A stretch of 64,000 bases of DNA. Source: Sphingomonas sp. AR_OL41 (GTDB taxonomy: Bacteria > Pseudomonadota > Alphaproteobacteria > Sphingomonadales > Sphingomonadaceae). A program made the translations under genes and the position numbers. Of this stretch, positions 21,285 through 30,004 are shown in pieces (the stretch's first letter is position 1; every line of letters begins with the position of its first letter). The stretch is from NCBI RefSeq assembly GCF_029911635.1, contig NZ_JARYTI010000012.1:1-64000 (forward strand), given 5' to 3'. A model generated the notes under the pieces. The model did no database searches and was not told where the DNA came from. It saw only the letters and a program-made list of their open reading frames with translations.

Positions 21285-23453
21285 TCAGACAAAGCTGTAA
21301 GGATCGACATCGACGACAACCCGCACCTTGGCCGGCCAGTCGAGCGCGCCGAGCCAGGCGCGGATCACGTCCTGCACGTCGAGCGCGCGGCGGGCATGGA
21401 TCAGCAGGCGGTAGCGGTGCCGCCCGCGCAGCATCGCGAGCGGGGCGGGGGCCGGCCCATAGACCTGCATGCCGTCGATCTCGGGTGCGGTGCGGCCGAT
21501 CAGCTTGGCAATGTCATGCGCCGCACCCTGCTCCTCGCTCGACACGACGATTCCGGCGAAGCGACCGAAGGGCGGCGCGCCGGCCTCGCGGCGCGACTCG
21601 GTTTCGGCGACGTAGAAGGCCTCGGCATCGCCCGACACGAGCGCGCGCATCACCTGCGCGTCGGGGCTGTGCGTCTGGATATAGACGTGTCCGGGCTTGG
21701 CGCCGCGCCCGGCGCGGCCCGAGACCTGCATGATCTGCTGGAATGTGCGCTCCGACGCGCGCAAATCGCCTCCCCCGAGCCCGAGATCGGCGTCGATTAC
21801 CCCGACCAGCGTCAGGTTGGCAAAGTGATAGCCCTTGGTGACGAGTTGCGTGCCGACGATGATGTCGATGTCGTGCGCCTCCATCCGTGCGACGAACTCG
21901 GCCGCCTTGGCCGGCGACCAGATCGTGTCGGAGGTGATCACCGCGACCTTGGCGAGCGGGAACAGCGCGCGTACCTCGTCCGCGATGCGCTCGACGCCCG
22001 GGCCGACCGCAACCAGCGTGTCTTCGTTGCCGCATTCCGGGCAGGCGCGCGGCACCGGCTCGACATGCCCGCAATGATGGCAGGCGAGGCGGTGGACGAG
22101 GCGATGCTCGACCATCCAGGCGGTGCAATTGGGGCATTGGAAGCGGTGTCCGCAGGTGCGGCACAAGGTTAGCGGGGCATAGCCGCGGCGGTTGAGGAAC
22201 AGCAGCGACTGCTCGCCGCGTTCGAGCGTTTCCTCGATCGCCTTTAGCAGGCGCGGCGCGATCCAGCGGCCACGTTCCGGCGGCTCCTGCAACAGGTCGA
22301 TCGCCTGGATCGACGGCAGCTCGGCGGCGCCCCAGCGGCCCGGCAGCTTCAATTCGGCGTAACGCCCGATCTCGACCTGCTGGCGCGTCTCGATCGCGGG
22401 CGTCGCCGAGGCGAGGATCACCGGGCAGGTCTCAAACTTGCCGCGCATCACCGCGACGTCGCGGGCGTGATAATGCACGCCCTCTTCCTGCTTGAAGCTC
22501 GTCTCGTGCGCCTCGTCGATGACGATCAGCCCGAGATTGGCATAAGGCAGGAACAGCGACGAGCGCGCGCCGACCGTGACCAGCGCCTCGCCGCTGGCAA
22601 TCGCGCGCCACGCGCGGCGGCGCTGCGACTGGCGCAGCCCCGAATGCCACGCCACCGGCGCGCAACCGAAGCGCGCGGCGAAGCGCGTGAGGAAGGGCTC
22701 GGTCAGCGCGATCTCGGGCAGCATGACAAGCGTCTGCCGCCCGGCGCGGATCGCCGCCGCCACCGCCTCGAAATAGACCTCGGTCTTGCCCGAGCCCGTC
22801 ACACCGTCGAGCAGCGTCGGCTGGAAACGGTGCGCGACGACATCGTCGACGAGCGTCCCGGCGGCGGCGCGCTGGTCGGGCGACAGCGCGGGCTGCTGGA
22901 AATCGGGATCCGGCCGCGGGAAGGGGCTGTCGATATCGACCTCTACCGCCTCGATCGCACCGATCTTGACGAGGCCACGGATCACGCCGTCCGACACGCC
23001 GGCGGCCAGCGCCAGCTCGCGGATCAGGCCCTGCCGGTCAGCGATCCGCTCCAGCGCCTGGGCGCGTTGCGGCGTCAGGCGCTCGGGCACGAGCCCGGTC
23101 GAGCGATATTCGGTGACGGTGCGCGCGCCGGCCAGCGCCGAACTCGACGGCATCGCCATCCGTGCGACGGCGGCGGGCGGCGCGAGATAATAGTCGGCGG
23201 TCCATTCGATCAGCCGGCGCAGCGGCGCGGCAATCGGCGGGACGGGCGCGACGCCGAGCAGGTTGCGCAGCCGATTGTCGCCGACCTCGGCGTCCGACGG
23301 CATGCGCTCGGCCTCCCACACCACGCCGAGCAGCTGGCGCGGCCCGAGCGGGGCGACGACGATCGAGCCCGGCTCGACCTGCATGCCATGCGGCACGCGG
23401 TAATCGAGCGGGCCGAGGGCCGAGTTCATGACGAGGACGCGCGCGCGGGACAT
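21285..23453 (-). CDS. priA: Primosomal protein N' (replication restart helicase PriA)
   Basis: The 722-residue protein is the superfamily 2 helicase that reloads the replisome at stalled forks. Seen are the N-terminal DNA-binding domain (LDYRVPHGM), Walker A DGVTGSGKTEVY, the DEAH box in IVIDEAHETSFKQEEGVHY, and the zinc-binding cysteine pairs (CRTCG, CPNC, CHHCG, CPECG). The helicase C-terminal motif includes GTQLVTKGYHF and QVSGRAGRG. Length and order are standard. The start at 23453 gives the expected N-terminus MSRARVLV. The neighbour on the far side is xerC, a common arrangement in alphaproteobacteria. Confidence 0.97.
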   Translation of the reverse strand: MSRARVLVMNSALGPLDYRVPHGMQVEPGSIVVAPLGPRQLLGVVWEAERMPSDAEVGDNRLRNLLGVAPVPPIAAPLRRLIEWTADYYLAPPAAVARMAMPSSSALAGARTVTEYRSTGLVPERLTPQRAQALERIADRQGLIRELALAAGVSDGVIRGLVKIGAIEAVEVDIDSPFPRPDPDFQQPALSPDQRAAAGTLVDDVVAHRFQPTLLDGVTGSGKTEVYFEAVAAAIRAGRQTLVMLPEIALTEPFLTRFAARFGCAPVAWHSGLRQSQRRRAWRAIASGEALVTVGARSSLFLPYANLGLIVIDEAHETSFKQEEGVHYHARDVAVMRGKFETCPVILASATPAIETRQQVEIGRYAELKLPGRWGAAELPSIQAIDLLQEPPERGRWIAPRLLKAIEETLERGEQSLLFLNRRGYAPLTLCRTCGHRFQCPNCTAWMVEHRLVHRLACHHCGHVEPVPRACPECGNEDTLVAVGPGVERIADEVRALFPLAKVAVITSDTIWSPAKAAEFVARMEAHDIDIIVGTQLVTKGYHFANLTLVGVIDADLGLGGGDLRASERTFQQIMQVSGRAGRGAKPGHVYIQTHSPDAQVMRALVSGDAEAFYVAETESRREAGAPPFGRFAGIVVSSEEQGAAHDIAKLIGRTAPEIDGMQVYGPAPAPLAMLRGRHRYRLLIHARRALDVQDVIRAWLGALDWPAKVRVVVDVDPYSFV

Positions 23454-23489
23454 TGTCGCTCATATGGCGATCGATCGGCCCGGCGTGAA

Positions 23490-24944
23490 CTATTCGTTCG
23501 CGACGCGCAGCAGAACCTTGCGATCGGCAACCGCGCGGCGACGGCGCTTGCCTTCGTAGAGCGCGCTGTCGGCGGCGTGCATCAGGTCGCGCATCGCCTC
23601 GATATCGTCGCTCAGCAGCGCGGTGCCGACCGTGCCCGAAATCGGGATATCGCCCGCCATGGTGATCGCCGGGCTGGCCAGCGCGCGCGACAGGCGCCGG
23701 GCGAAGGCGGCGGGATTTGCGGCGAGCGCTTCATCCTCGACGATCAAGGCGAATTCGTCGCCTCCGAGTCGCGCGGCGAAGCTGCCGCACAGCCAGGGCT
23801 GGCGCAGCCGCGCACCCACCACGCGCAGCACGTCGTCGCCGACGAGATGGCCGTGCGTGTCGTTGATCACCTTGAAATCGTCGAGATCGATCACCGCGAG
23901 CATCAGGCGCGAGCGGCGCTCCCCGGCACGCATCATCGCCACTTCGAGCGCGCGGTTGAAGCTGGCGCGATTGGCGATCGAGGTGACCTCGTCGATATTG
24001 GCTGAGACACGTAGGCTCTGTTCGAGCTTGTAGCGCTCGGTGACGTCCTGCATCACGCCGATGATCGCGAGCGGCCGGCCATGCTCGGTTTCCAGCTCAC
24101 CGACGCTGCGGATGCGGCGGTGCTCGCCCTTGGCGGTGATGAAATCGGCCTCGACGTCGAACGGGTCGCCATGCTCGATCGTCCGCAGGATCACCTCATT
24201 GGCCCTGGCGCGCTCATGCGGGGCATAGAAATCGAGCGCCCGGCCCATCGGTGGCAACTCACCCGGCTGGAGGCCGTGGATGCGATAGATCTCGTCCGAC
24301 CATTCGAGCTGTCCGTCATCGAGTCGATAGCGCCATGACCCGACGCGGGCGAGGCGTTCGGCCTGGCGGAAGGTGCGGCTCTGGCGGCGATAGCGTCGCG
24401 TCGCGGCGTCGCTCTCGCGCGCGGCATCTTCGGCAACGCGCACAGACAGTCGTTTTTCGATCAGTGCGTTGGCCACCAGCCCGAGCTGACGCAGCGCCCC
24501 CTGTTGCTGGGTGTCGAGCAAATGCGGCGTCGGATCGAGCACGCACAGCACGCCGATGCGCTGGTCGGCAACGGTGATCGGCACGCCGCCATAGCCGCGT
24601 GTCGCAGCAGCGCCGATGACGCTGACATTGGCGGCAAAGCGCGGATCGGCGCGCGCATCGTGCACCAGCAGCATTGCACCATCGGCGATTACCACGTCGC
24701 AAAAGGTGTGCTGGCGCGGGCTGACCAGCGCGTCGATGCCAAAGCGGGCCTTGGCCCAGGCGCTGTCTTCGCCGACGATGAACAGCGCGGCATTCGGGCA
24801 GCCGGTCGCGCGCGCGGCGAGCGCGACGATCGCGTCGAGCTCCGCTTCGGGCGTGGCATTGTCGAGCCCGAGCTGCGCGAGCACGGCCAGACGCGCGGTC
24901 TCGCCCGTCATCGGCGCGAAGTCAGTGGGGCGCATCGGTTTCAT
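23490..24944 (-). CDS. GAF-PAS-GGDEF diguanylate cyclase
   Basis: The 484-residue cytoplasmic protein has an N-terminal GAF domain (about 15-170, with PRQHTFCDVVIADGAMLLV), a short coiled coil, a PAS domain of the PAS-3 type (about 205-315, RVGSWRYRLDDGQLEWSDEIYRIHG) and a GGDEF domain with intact RLGGDEFAL. It should make cyclic di-GMP; there is no EAL or HD-GYP partner. I see no typical RxxD inhibitory site five residues before the motif, so product inhibition is uncertain. The ATG at 24944 has AAGG upstream; a GTG at 24959 is possible. It is divergent from xerC. Confidence 0.92.
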   Translation of the reverse strand: MKPMRPTDFAPMTGETARLAVLAQLGLDNATPEAELDAIVALAARATGCPNAALFIVGEDSAWAKARFGIDALVSPRQHTFCDVVIADGAMLLVHDARADPRFAANVSVIGAAATRGYGGVPITVADQRIGVLCVLDPTPHLLDTQQQGALRQLGLVANALIEKRLSVRVAEDAARESDAATRRYRRQSRTFRQAERLARVGSWRYRLDDGQLEWSDEIYRIHGLQPGELPPMGRALDFYAPHERARANEVILRTIEHGDPFDVEADFITAKGEHRRIRSVGELETEHGRPLAIIGVMQDVTERYKLEQSLRVSANIDEVTSIANRASFNRALEVAMMRAGERRSRLMLAVIDLDDFKVINDTHGHLVGDDVLRVVGARLRQPWLCGSFAARLGGDEFALIVEDEALAANPAAFARRLSRALASPAITMAGDIPISGTVGTALLSDDIEAMRDLMHAADSALYEGKRRRRAVADRKVLLRVANE

Positions 24945-25016
24945 TGCGCCTTGCTGCACCCATCGAGCTTAAAATCTGGTTGTATCAACCGCCAAATTGG
25001 AGGGTTATGTGACGGC

Positions 25017-25901
25017 ATGGATCAGCTCGCTGCAGAATGGGCCCGGCATCTCGCGCGCGACCGGCGGCGTTCGCCGCATACCGTGCGCGCCTATCAGGCG
25101 ACGGCGGAGCGGTTGACGCGCTTTCTGTCGGGGCATTGGGGCGTGGCGGTCGATGCGGCGGCACTGGGCCGGGTCACCGCTGCCGACCTGCGCGCCTATC
25201 TCGCGCTGCGCCGCGGCGAGGGCCTCGGCAACGCCTCGGCGGCGCGCGAATTGTCGGCGGTGCGCGGTTTCCTGACCTTCTTTGCCGGGGAGGCCGGCGC
25301 GCCGCGGCTCAGGGGGCCGCGTGTCAAGAAGGGCGTGCCGCGCCCGGTCTCGCCCGACGAGGCGGTCGCGCTGGCCGAGGATGTCGCCGACGATGCGCGC
25401 GAACCGTGGATCGGCGCTCGTGACTGGGCAGTGCTGATGCTGCTCTACGGCGCGGGCCTGCGCATCGGCGAGGCGGTCGGGCTGACGGCGAAGATCATGC
25501 CGCTCGGCGCGACGATCAGCGTCACCGGCAAGCGCGACAAGACCCGCATCGTGCCGCTGCTGCCGCAGGTGCGCGAGGCGATCGAGGCCTATGTCGCGCT
25601 CAATCCCTGGCCGGTGAAACGCGACGAGCCGCTGTTCCGCGGCGCCAAGGGCGGCCCGCTGTCACCGGCGCTGATCCGCCGCGCCGTGCAGGGCGCGCGC
25701 GGGCGCCTGGGCTTGGGCGAGCGCACCACACCGCACGCGCTGCGCCATTCCTTCGCGACCCATCTGCTCGGCCGCGGCGCCGATCTGCGCGCGCTGCAGG
25801 AACTGCTCGGCCATGCCAGCCTCAGCTCGACGCAAATCTATACCCAGGTCGATGCGGCGCATCTGCTCGACGTGTACCGAAACGCTCATCCGCGGGCATA
25901 G
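25017..25901 (+). CDS. xerC: Tyrosine recombinase XerC
   Basis: The 294-residue recombinase resolves chromosome dimers at dif with XerD. The N-terminal SAM-like core-binding domain covers about 1-90 (SPHTVRAYQATAERLTRFL). The catalytic set is present: Arg in YGAGLRIGEA, Lys in TGKRDKTR, His-x-x-Arg in HALRHSFATHLL, His in LLGHASLSST and the nucleophile Tyr in TQIYTQV. The position next to priA and the length fit XerC rather than a phage integrase. The ATG at 25017 follows GGAGGG; the spacing is somewhat long. The intergenic gap towards the GGDEF gene is about 70 bases and must hold both promoters. Confidence 0.92.
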   Translation: MDQLAAEWARHLARDRRRSPHTVRAYQATAERLTRFLSGHWGVAVDAAALGRVTAADLRAYLALRRGEGLGNASAARELSAVRGFLTFFAGEAGAPRLRGPRVKKGVPRPVSPDEAVALAEDVADDAREPWIGARDWAVLMLLYGAGLRIGEAVGLTAKIMPLGATISVTGKRDKTRIVPLLPQVREAIEAYVALNPWPVKRDEPLFRGAKGGPLSPALIRRAVQGARGRLGLGERTTPHALRHSFATHLLGRGADLRALQELLGHASLSSTQIYTQVDAAHLLDVYRNAHPRA

Positions 25902-25930
25902 CCGGACGGGTCTGCTGCCCGGTGAGATCC

Positions 25931-26902
25931 TTAAGCCAGCGCCGCCAGCCCGCGCTCGTCCACCTTGCGTTCGATCGCATCCCAGATCAGCCCCGCGACA
26001 TCCGTCCCGTCGAAGCGTTCGATCGCAACGATCCCGGTCGGCGAGGTGACGTTGATCTCGGTCAGCCACTTGCCGCCGATCACGTCGATGCCGACGAACA
26101 GCAGGCCGCGCCGCTTGAGTTCGGGCCCGAGCGCCGCGCAGATCTCGCGCTCCTGATCGGTGAGTCCGGTCTTCTCCGCCGAGCCGCCGACCGCGAGGTT
26201 GGAGCGGATTTCGCCCGCGCCCGGCAGGCGGTTGATCGCGCCGACGACTTCGCCATCGACCAACACGATGCGCTTGTCGCCCTTGGCCACATCGGGAAGG
26301 AACGCCTGGATCATGTGCGGTTCGCGCCAGGTCAGGTTGAACACCTCGATCAGCGCCGACAAATTGGCGCCGTCGCTGCCGACCTTGAAGATCGCCTTGC
26401 CGCCATTGCCGTGCAGCGGCTTGACGACGATCTCGCCATGCACCGCGAGAAAGGCGCGCGCCTCGTCGAGGCTGCGCGTCACCAGGGTCGGCGGCATGAA
26501 ACGCGCATAATCGAGCACGAAGACCTTTTCCGGCGCGTTGCGCACGCTGACCGGATCGTTGACCACCAACGTCCGCTCGGAGACCCGCTCGAGCAGGTGC
26601 GTCGCGGTGATATAGCCGAGGTCGAACGGCGGATCCTGCCGCATCAGCACGACATCGGCATCGTCACCGAGATCGAGCGACACGGCAGCGCCGAACCGGA
26701 AATGATCGCCCTCGACGCGCTGCACCGTGACCGGATGTGCCTTCGCCCACAGCTTCCCGTCGGACCAGTTGAGGTCCTCGGCGGCATAATGGAACAGCGC
26801 ATGGCCGCGCCCCTGCGCCGACAGCATCAGCGCGAAGGTCGAATCGCCGGTAATGTTGATCTGGTCGAGCGGGTCCATCTGGACGGCGACGGTTAGGCTC
26901 AC
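25931..26902 (-). CDS. gshB: Glutathione synthetase
   Basis: The 323-residue ATP-grasp enzyme joins gamma-glutamylcysteine and glycine. Diagnostic parts are VAVQMDPLDQINITGDSTFALMLSAQ at the N-terminus, MRQDPPFDLGYI, VVKPLHGNGGKAIFKV, and the C-terminal DVIGGKWLTEINVTSPTG. A GTG at 26902 is chosen because it opens the conserved N-terminus and has GGGAGA upstream; an ATG 24 bases upstream is less likely. It follows yraN and rsmI on the same strand, a conserved neighbourhood in alphaproteobacteria. Confidence 0.95.
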   Translation of the reverse strand: MSLTVAVQMDPLDQINITGDSTFALMLSAQGRGHALFHYAAEDLNWSDGKLWAKAHPVTVQRVEGDHFRFGAAVSLDLGDDADVVLMRQDPPFDLGYITATHLLERVSERTLVVNDPVSVRNAPEKVFVLDYARFMPPTLVTRSLDEARAFLAVHGEIVVKPLHGNGGKAIFKVGSDGANLSALIEVFNLTWREPHMIQAFLPDVAKGDKRIVLVDGEVVGAINRLPGAGEIRSNLAVGGSAEKTGLTDQEREICAALGPELKRRGLLFVGIDVIGGKWLTEINVTSPTGIVAIERFDGTDVAGLIWDAIERKVDERGLAALA

Positions 26903-26976
26903 ATCATTCTCCCTGTCGGCGCGCATGTAGGGAGCCGGGGCGGTGCTGTCATCTCGTCCCAGTCATCTCTTTGCTG

Positions 26977-27330
26977 TCACCCGGTCCACGCATTCTCGAT
27001 ATGCCGTGGCCGCGTTCCCGGCGTGATCAGGATGACGTCGACGCGGATATCGTCGCCCGGCCCAGCATAGCGCGGCATGAGGATTTCCGCCGCGCGCGCG
27101 ACTCGTGCCAGCCGCCGCTCGTCGATCGCGAAGTCGAGCTCGGCGGCGGTCGCGCGCGCCTTGACCTCGACGAACGCGACGAGATTACCCTTGCGCGCCA
27201 CCAGATCGACCTCGCCAGCCGGCGTCCGCACGCGGCGATCGAGAATCCGCCAGCCTTTCAAGCGCAGCCACCACCCGGCGAGTCGCTCGCCGCGCCTTCC
27301 GGCGGCTTCGGCGAGGCGGCGGTCTCTCAT
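26977..27330 (-). CDS. yraN: YraN/UPF0102 family protein (putative endonuclease fold)
   Basis: The 117-residue protein shows the UPF0102 pattern: AEAAGRRGERLAGWWLRLKGWRILDRRVRTPAGEVDLVARKG, then VAFVEVKAR. Its E-V-D-L and E-V-K residues form a PD-(D/E)XK-like nuclease core. The cellular role is not established. It sits between rsmI and gshB, as often seen. The start at 27330 gives the normal N-terminus. Confidence 0.9.
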   Translation of the reverse strand: MRDRRLAEAAGRRGERLAGWWLRLKGWRILDRRVRTPAGEVDLVARKGNLVAFVEVKARATAAELDFAIDERRLARVARAAEILMPRYAGPGDDIRVDVILITPGTRPRHIENAWTG

Positions 27331-27409
27331 AGCTCCCCTCCCTGGAAGAGCGCCGGGTCGGTCATACCCCCGGCATGACCTGAACTGCGCGGGGCGCTGT
27401 TCACCCGGC

Positions 27410-27505
27410 GCTGGGCTGGGGGTGGGTTGGTATGGGGCGGGCACGGCGTTCCCACGAGAGCTACCCACCCCCGACCCCTCCCTTCTAGGGAGAGGAGTTT
27501 TGAAG
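27410..27505. repeat. Palindromic repeat between rsmI and yraN
   Basis: The gap between rsmI and yraN (27331-27517) holds inverted segments: CTGGGGGTGGGT near 27415 pairs with ACCCACCCCCGA near 27463, and CCTCCCTTCTAGGGAGAGG at about 27477-27495 is a hairpin of its own. It shares the CCCACCCCCGACCCCTCC style with the elements near 3.1 and 52.8 kb. It lies in the transcribed spacer between two same-strand genes. Confidence 0.5.
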
Positions 27506-27517
27506 GGGCGCCGCCGC

Positions 27518-28351
27518 TCACCCCTTCATCTCCATCGCCCGCGCGTACAGCGCCTTGCGATCCAGTCCGAACCTGCGCGCCACCTCGCCCGCCGCCTTGG
27601 ACGCGGGCAGCCGCGTCAGCGCCTCGGCCAGCGCGGCATCGGCATCGGCCGCGCTTGGCGCATCGGGCTCGCCGGGTGGGGCGATGACGATGACGATCTC
27701 GCCCTTGGGCGGCGCATCGGCGTAGCGCGCGGCGAGCGACGACAGCGTGCCCGTCACGGATTCCTCGAAGCGCTTGCTGATCTCGCGTGTCACCGCCGCC
27801 TCGCGGTCGCCGAGCCCGGCGGCCAGCGCCGTCAGCGAGGCGGCGAGTCGCGGCCCCGATTCGTACAGCACCAACGTCGCGCGAATCGCGCCGATCTCGG
27901 CGATCTCGTCGTCGCGCGCCTTGGCCTTGGAGGGCAGGAAGCCGACGAACAGGAAGCGGTCGGTCGGCAGCCCGGCCAGCGTCAGCGCCGCCACCGCGGC
28001 GCATGGCCCGGGAATCGTCACGATATTGTGCCCTGCCGCGCGCGCCTCGCGCACCAGCTTGTAGCCCGGGTCGGAGATCAGCGGCGTGCCCGCATCCGAC
28101 ACCAGCGCCACCGCCTCATGCCCCATCCGCGCGATCAGCCCGGGGCGGACGCCTTCGGCATTATGATCATGATAGGGTGTCATCGGCCGCTTGATGCCGA
28201 TATGGCGCAACAGCTTGGCGGTAACGCGCGAGTCCTCGACCGCGATGACGGCCGCGTTCGCCAGCACCTCGGCGGCGCGCGGCGAGAGATCACCGAGATT
28301 GCCGATCGGGGTGGCGACGATATAGAGGCCGGGCGCGAGTGAAGCGTTCAT
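27518..28351 (-). CDS. rsmI: 16S rRNA (cytidine-2'-O)-methyltransferase RsmI
   Basis: The 277-residue enzyme methylates the ribose of C1402 in 16S rRNA. The family signature is clear: LYIVATPIGNLGDLSPRAAEVL, the SAM-binding segment VALVSDAGTPLISDPG, TIPGPCAAVAALTLAGLPTDRF, and LYESGPRL. The start is the ATG at 28351, or an in-frame ATG at 28366 that adds five residues. It starts back to back with the LpoA-like gene on the other strand, only about 13 bases apart, the same divergent pairing as in E. coli (yraL/yraM). Confidence 0.95.
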   Translation of the reverse strand: MNASLAPGLYIVATPIGNLGDLSPRAAEVLANAAVIAVEDSRVTAKLLRHIGIKRPMTPYHDHNAEGVRPGLIARMGHEAVALVSDAGTPLISDPGYKLVREARAAGHNIVTIPGPCAAVAALTLAGLPTDRFLFVGFLPSKAKARDDEIAEIGAIRATLVLYESGPRLAASLTALAAGLGDREAAVTREISKRFEESVTGTLSSLAARYADAPPKGEIVIVIAPPGEPDAPSAADADAALAEALTRLPASKAAGEVARRFGLDRKALYARAMEMKG

Positions 28352-28364
28352 GGGAGCAGGGTTC

Positions 28365-29555
28365 ATGGCAGACGCATCGGCGATCCCGCAACGGGGCACC
28401 AGATTATTCCGCGCCGGCATCATCGCGGTCGCGCTGATTCTCGGCGGCTGCCAGTCGGTCGTGCCGCGCGGTCGGCCCGCGCCGGTCAAGCGCCCGCCGG
28501 TCGCGCGCCCCGTGCCCGTGCAGCAGCCGGTGGTCGAGCAGGGCATTCCGACTGACACCGAGCGCCACCGTGTCGCGCTACTGGTGCCGCTCAGCGGCCC
28601 CAATGGCGGCGTCGGGCAGAGCCTCGCCAACGCCACCCAGCTCGCGCTGCTTGACACGCGCAACGAGCAGCTGCGCGTCACCACCTACGACACCAATCTC
28701 GGCGCCGCGGCGGCAGCGCAAAAGGCTATCGCCGACGGCAACAAACTGATCCTCGGTCCGCTGCTCGCCGCAGATGTGCGCGCGGTGATGCCGATCGCGC
28801 GCGGTGCCGGGGTGCCCGTGATCAGCTTTTCCAACGATGCCGGCGTCGCCGGGAACGGCGCCTATCTGATGGGCAATCTGCCGACCCAGTCGATCGGCCG
28901 CGTGGTCGATTATGCCGCGAGCCAGGGCGTGACGACCTTTGCCGGGCTCGTTCCCAACGGCCTGTATGGCGAGCGCGCCTCGACGGCGTTCCTCCGTGCG
29001 GTCGAGGCCGATGGCGGCAAGGTCGTCTCGCTTCAGGTCTATGCCTCGGGCACGCTGTCCAGCGCGATCGGCAAGCTCGGCCAGGCCGGCCCGTACCAGG
29101 CGCTGCTCGTCGCCGACAACAGCGCGGCCGCTTCGGGCGTTGTCGCGGTGGTGCGGCGTGCCGGCGGGGGCGGGGCGCATATCCTCGGCACCGATCAGTG
29201 GAACCTCGACTCGGCGATCGCCGCCAAGGCGCCGCTCAACGGCGCGTGGTTCGCCAGCGTGCCCGACGAGCTTTACCGTCGCTATGCCGTCAAATATCGC
29301 GCGCGTTTCGGCACCGGGCCTTACCGGTTGTCGAGCATGGGCTATGACGCGGTGCTGCTGACGATCCGCATCGCCCGCGACTGGCCGATCGGCCGGCCCT
29401 TCCCCGAAGAGCGGCTGCGCGATCGCGGCGGCTTTTCCGGTCTCGACGGCGCGATTCGCTTCTCCCATGACGGCACCGCCGAACGCGCGCTCGAGGTGCA
29501 GGAGGTGCGCGGCGGCACGACGGTGGTGGTGTCGCCGGCACCGAACGGGTTTTAG
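28365..29555 (+). CDS. LpoA-like penicillin-binding protein activator lipoprotein
   Basis: The 396-residue protein has a lipoprotein signal (ALILGGC, lipidated C29), a Pro-rich linker (about 36-65), and a periplasmic-binding-protein fold like the C-terminal domain of LpoA (VALLVPLSGPNGGVGQSLANATQLALLD). In E. coli LpoA activates PBP1A from the outer membrane. The N-terminal TPR-like domain of LpoA is absent, the usual short form outside gammaproteobacteria, so an activator role is inference. The ATG at 28365 has GGGAGCAGGG upstream. Confidence 0.85.
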   Translation: MADASAIPQRGTRLFRAGIIAVALILGGCQSVVPRGRPAPVKRPPVARPVPVQQPVVEQGIPTDTERHRVALLVPLSGPNGGVGQSLANATQLALLDTRNEQLRVTTYDTNLGAAAAAQKAIADGNKLILGPLLAADVRAVMPIARGAGVPVISFSNDAGVAGNGAYLMGNLPTQSIGRVVDYAASQGVTTFAGLVPNGLYGERASTAFLRAVEADGGKVVSLQVYASGTLSSAIGKLGQAGPYQALLVADNSAAASGVVAVVRRAGGGGAHILGTDQWNLDSAIAAKAPLNGAWFASVPDELYRRYAVKYRARFGTGPYRLSSMGYDAVLLTIRIARDWPIGRPFPEERLRDRGGFSGLDGAIRFSHDGTAERALEVQEVRGGTTVVVSPAPNGF

Positions 29556-29573
29556 GCCCCGCATTTTCGCGCC

Positions 29574-29601
29574 CGCCGCTTTGACGACGATCAAAGCGGC
29601 G
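29574..29601 (+). terminator. Strong hairpin after the LpoA-like gene
   Basis: A perfect eleven-base stem CGCCGCTTTGA / TCAAAGCGGCG with a six-base loop lies 18 bases after the stop. No T-run follows, so it could be a 3'-end stabiliser or a Rho-independent terminator of weak type. It separates the gene from ligA. Confidence 0.5.
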
Positions 29602-29651
29602 GCGCCGGAAAGCTATATCCCATAGCGCATAACGGCTCTGGGAGAGTATAG

Positions 29652-30002
29652 GTGGCAGTCGCGCGCAGGATCGACGGAACCCCGGTATTCGACGCTGCGG
29701 CGGCGATGCGCGGTTACGCGCTCAACGAGATGTGCTTCTCGTTCAACGATGCCGCCAATCGCGCCGCGTTCGTGGCGGACGAGGCGGGATATTGCCGCAA
29801 GTTCGGACTGACCGCGCCGCAACTGGCGGCGGTGCAGCAACGCGACGTGCCCGCGCTGATCGCGGCCGGCGGCAACATCTATTACCTCGCCAAGCTGGCC
29901 GGCATTCTCGGCCTCGGCGTGCAGGATATCGGCGCGGCGCAGACCGGCGTGACCGTCGAGCAGTTCAAGGAAAAACTGCTCGCTTATGCGGAGGAGGTTT
30001 GA
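29652..30002 (+). CDS. ligA: LigA-type alpha (small) subunit of extradiol ring-cleavage dioxygenase
   Basis: The 116-residue protein matches the alpha subunit of protocatechuate 4,5-dioxygenase: GYALNEMCFSFNDAANRAAF, then YCRKFGLTAPQLAAVQQRDV and AGGNIYYLAKLAGILGLGVQD. The subunit caps the active site of LigB. It starts with GTG at 29652, with GGGAGAG eight bases before. It is two bases upstream of ligB, so the two are made together. At 116 residues it is shorter than the 139-residue Sphingobium LigA (lacking part of the N-terminus). Confidence 0.88.
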   Translation: MAVARRIDGTPVFDAAAAMRGYALNEMCFSFNDAANRAAFVADEAGYCRKFGLTAPQLAAVQQRDVPALIAAGGNIYYLAKLAGILGLGVQDIGAAQTGVTVEQFKEKLLAYAEEV

Positions 30003-30004
30003 CC

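Noticed and set aside
25017..25901. Phage or genomic-island integrase
   Set aside because: The recombinase lies beside priA in the housekeeping position of xerC, and no att repeats, phage genes or tRNA are next to it.
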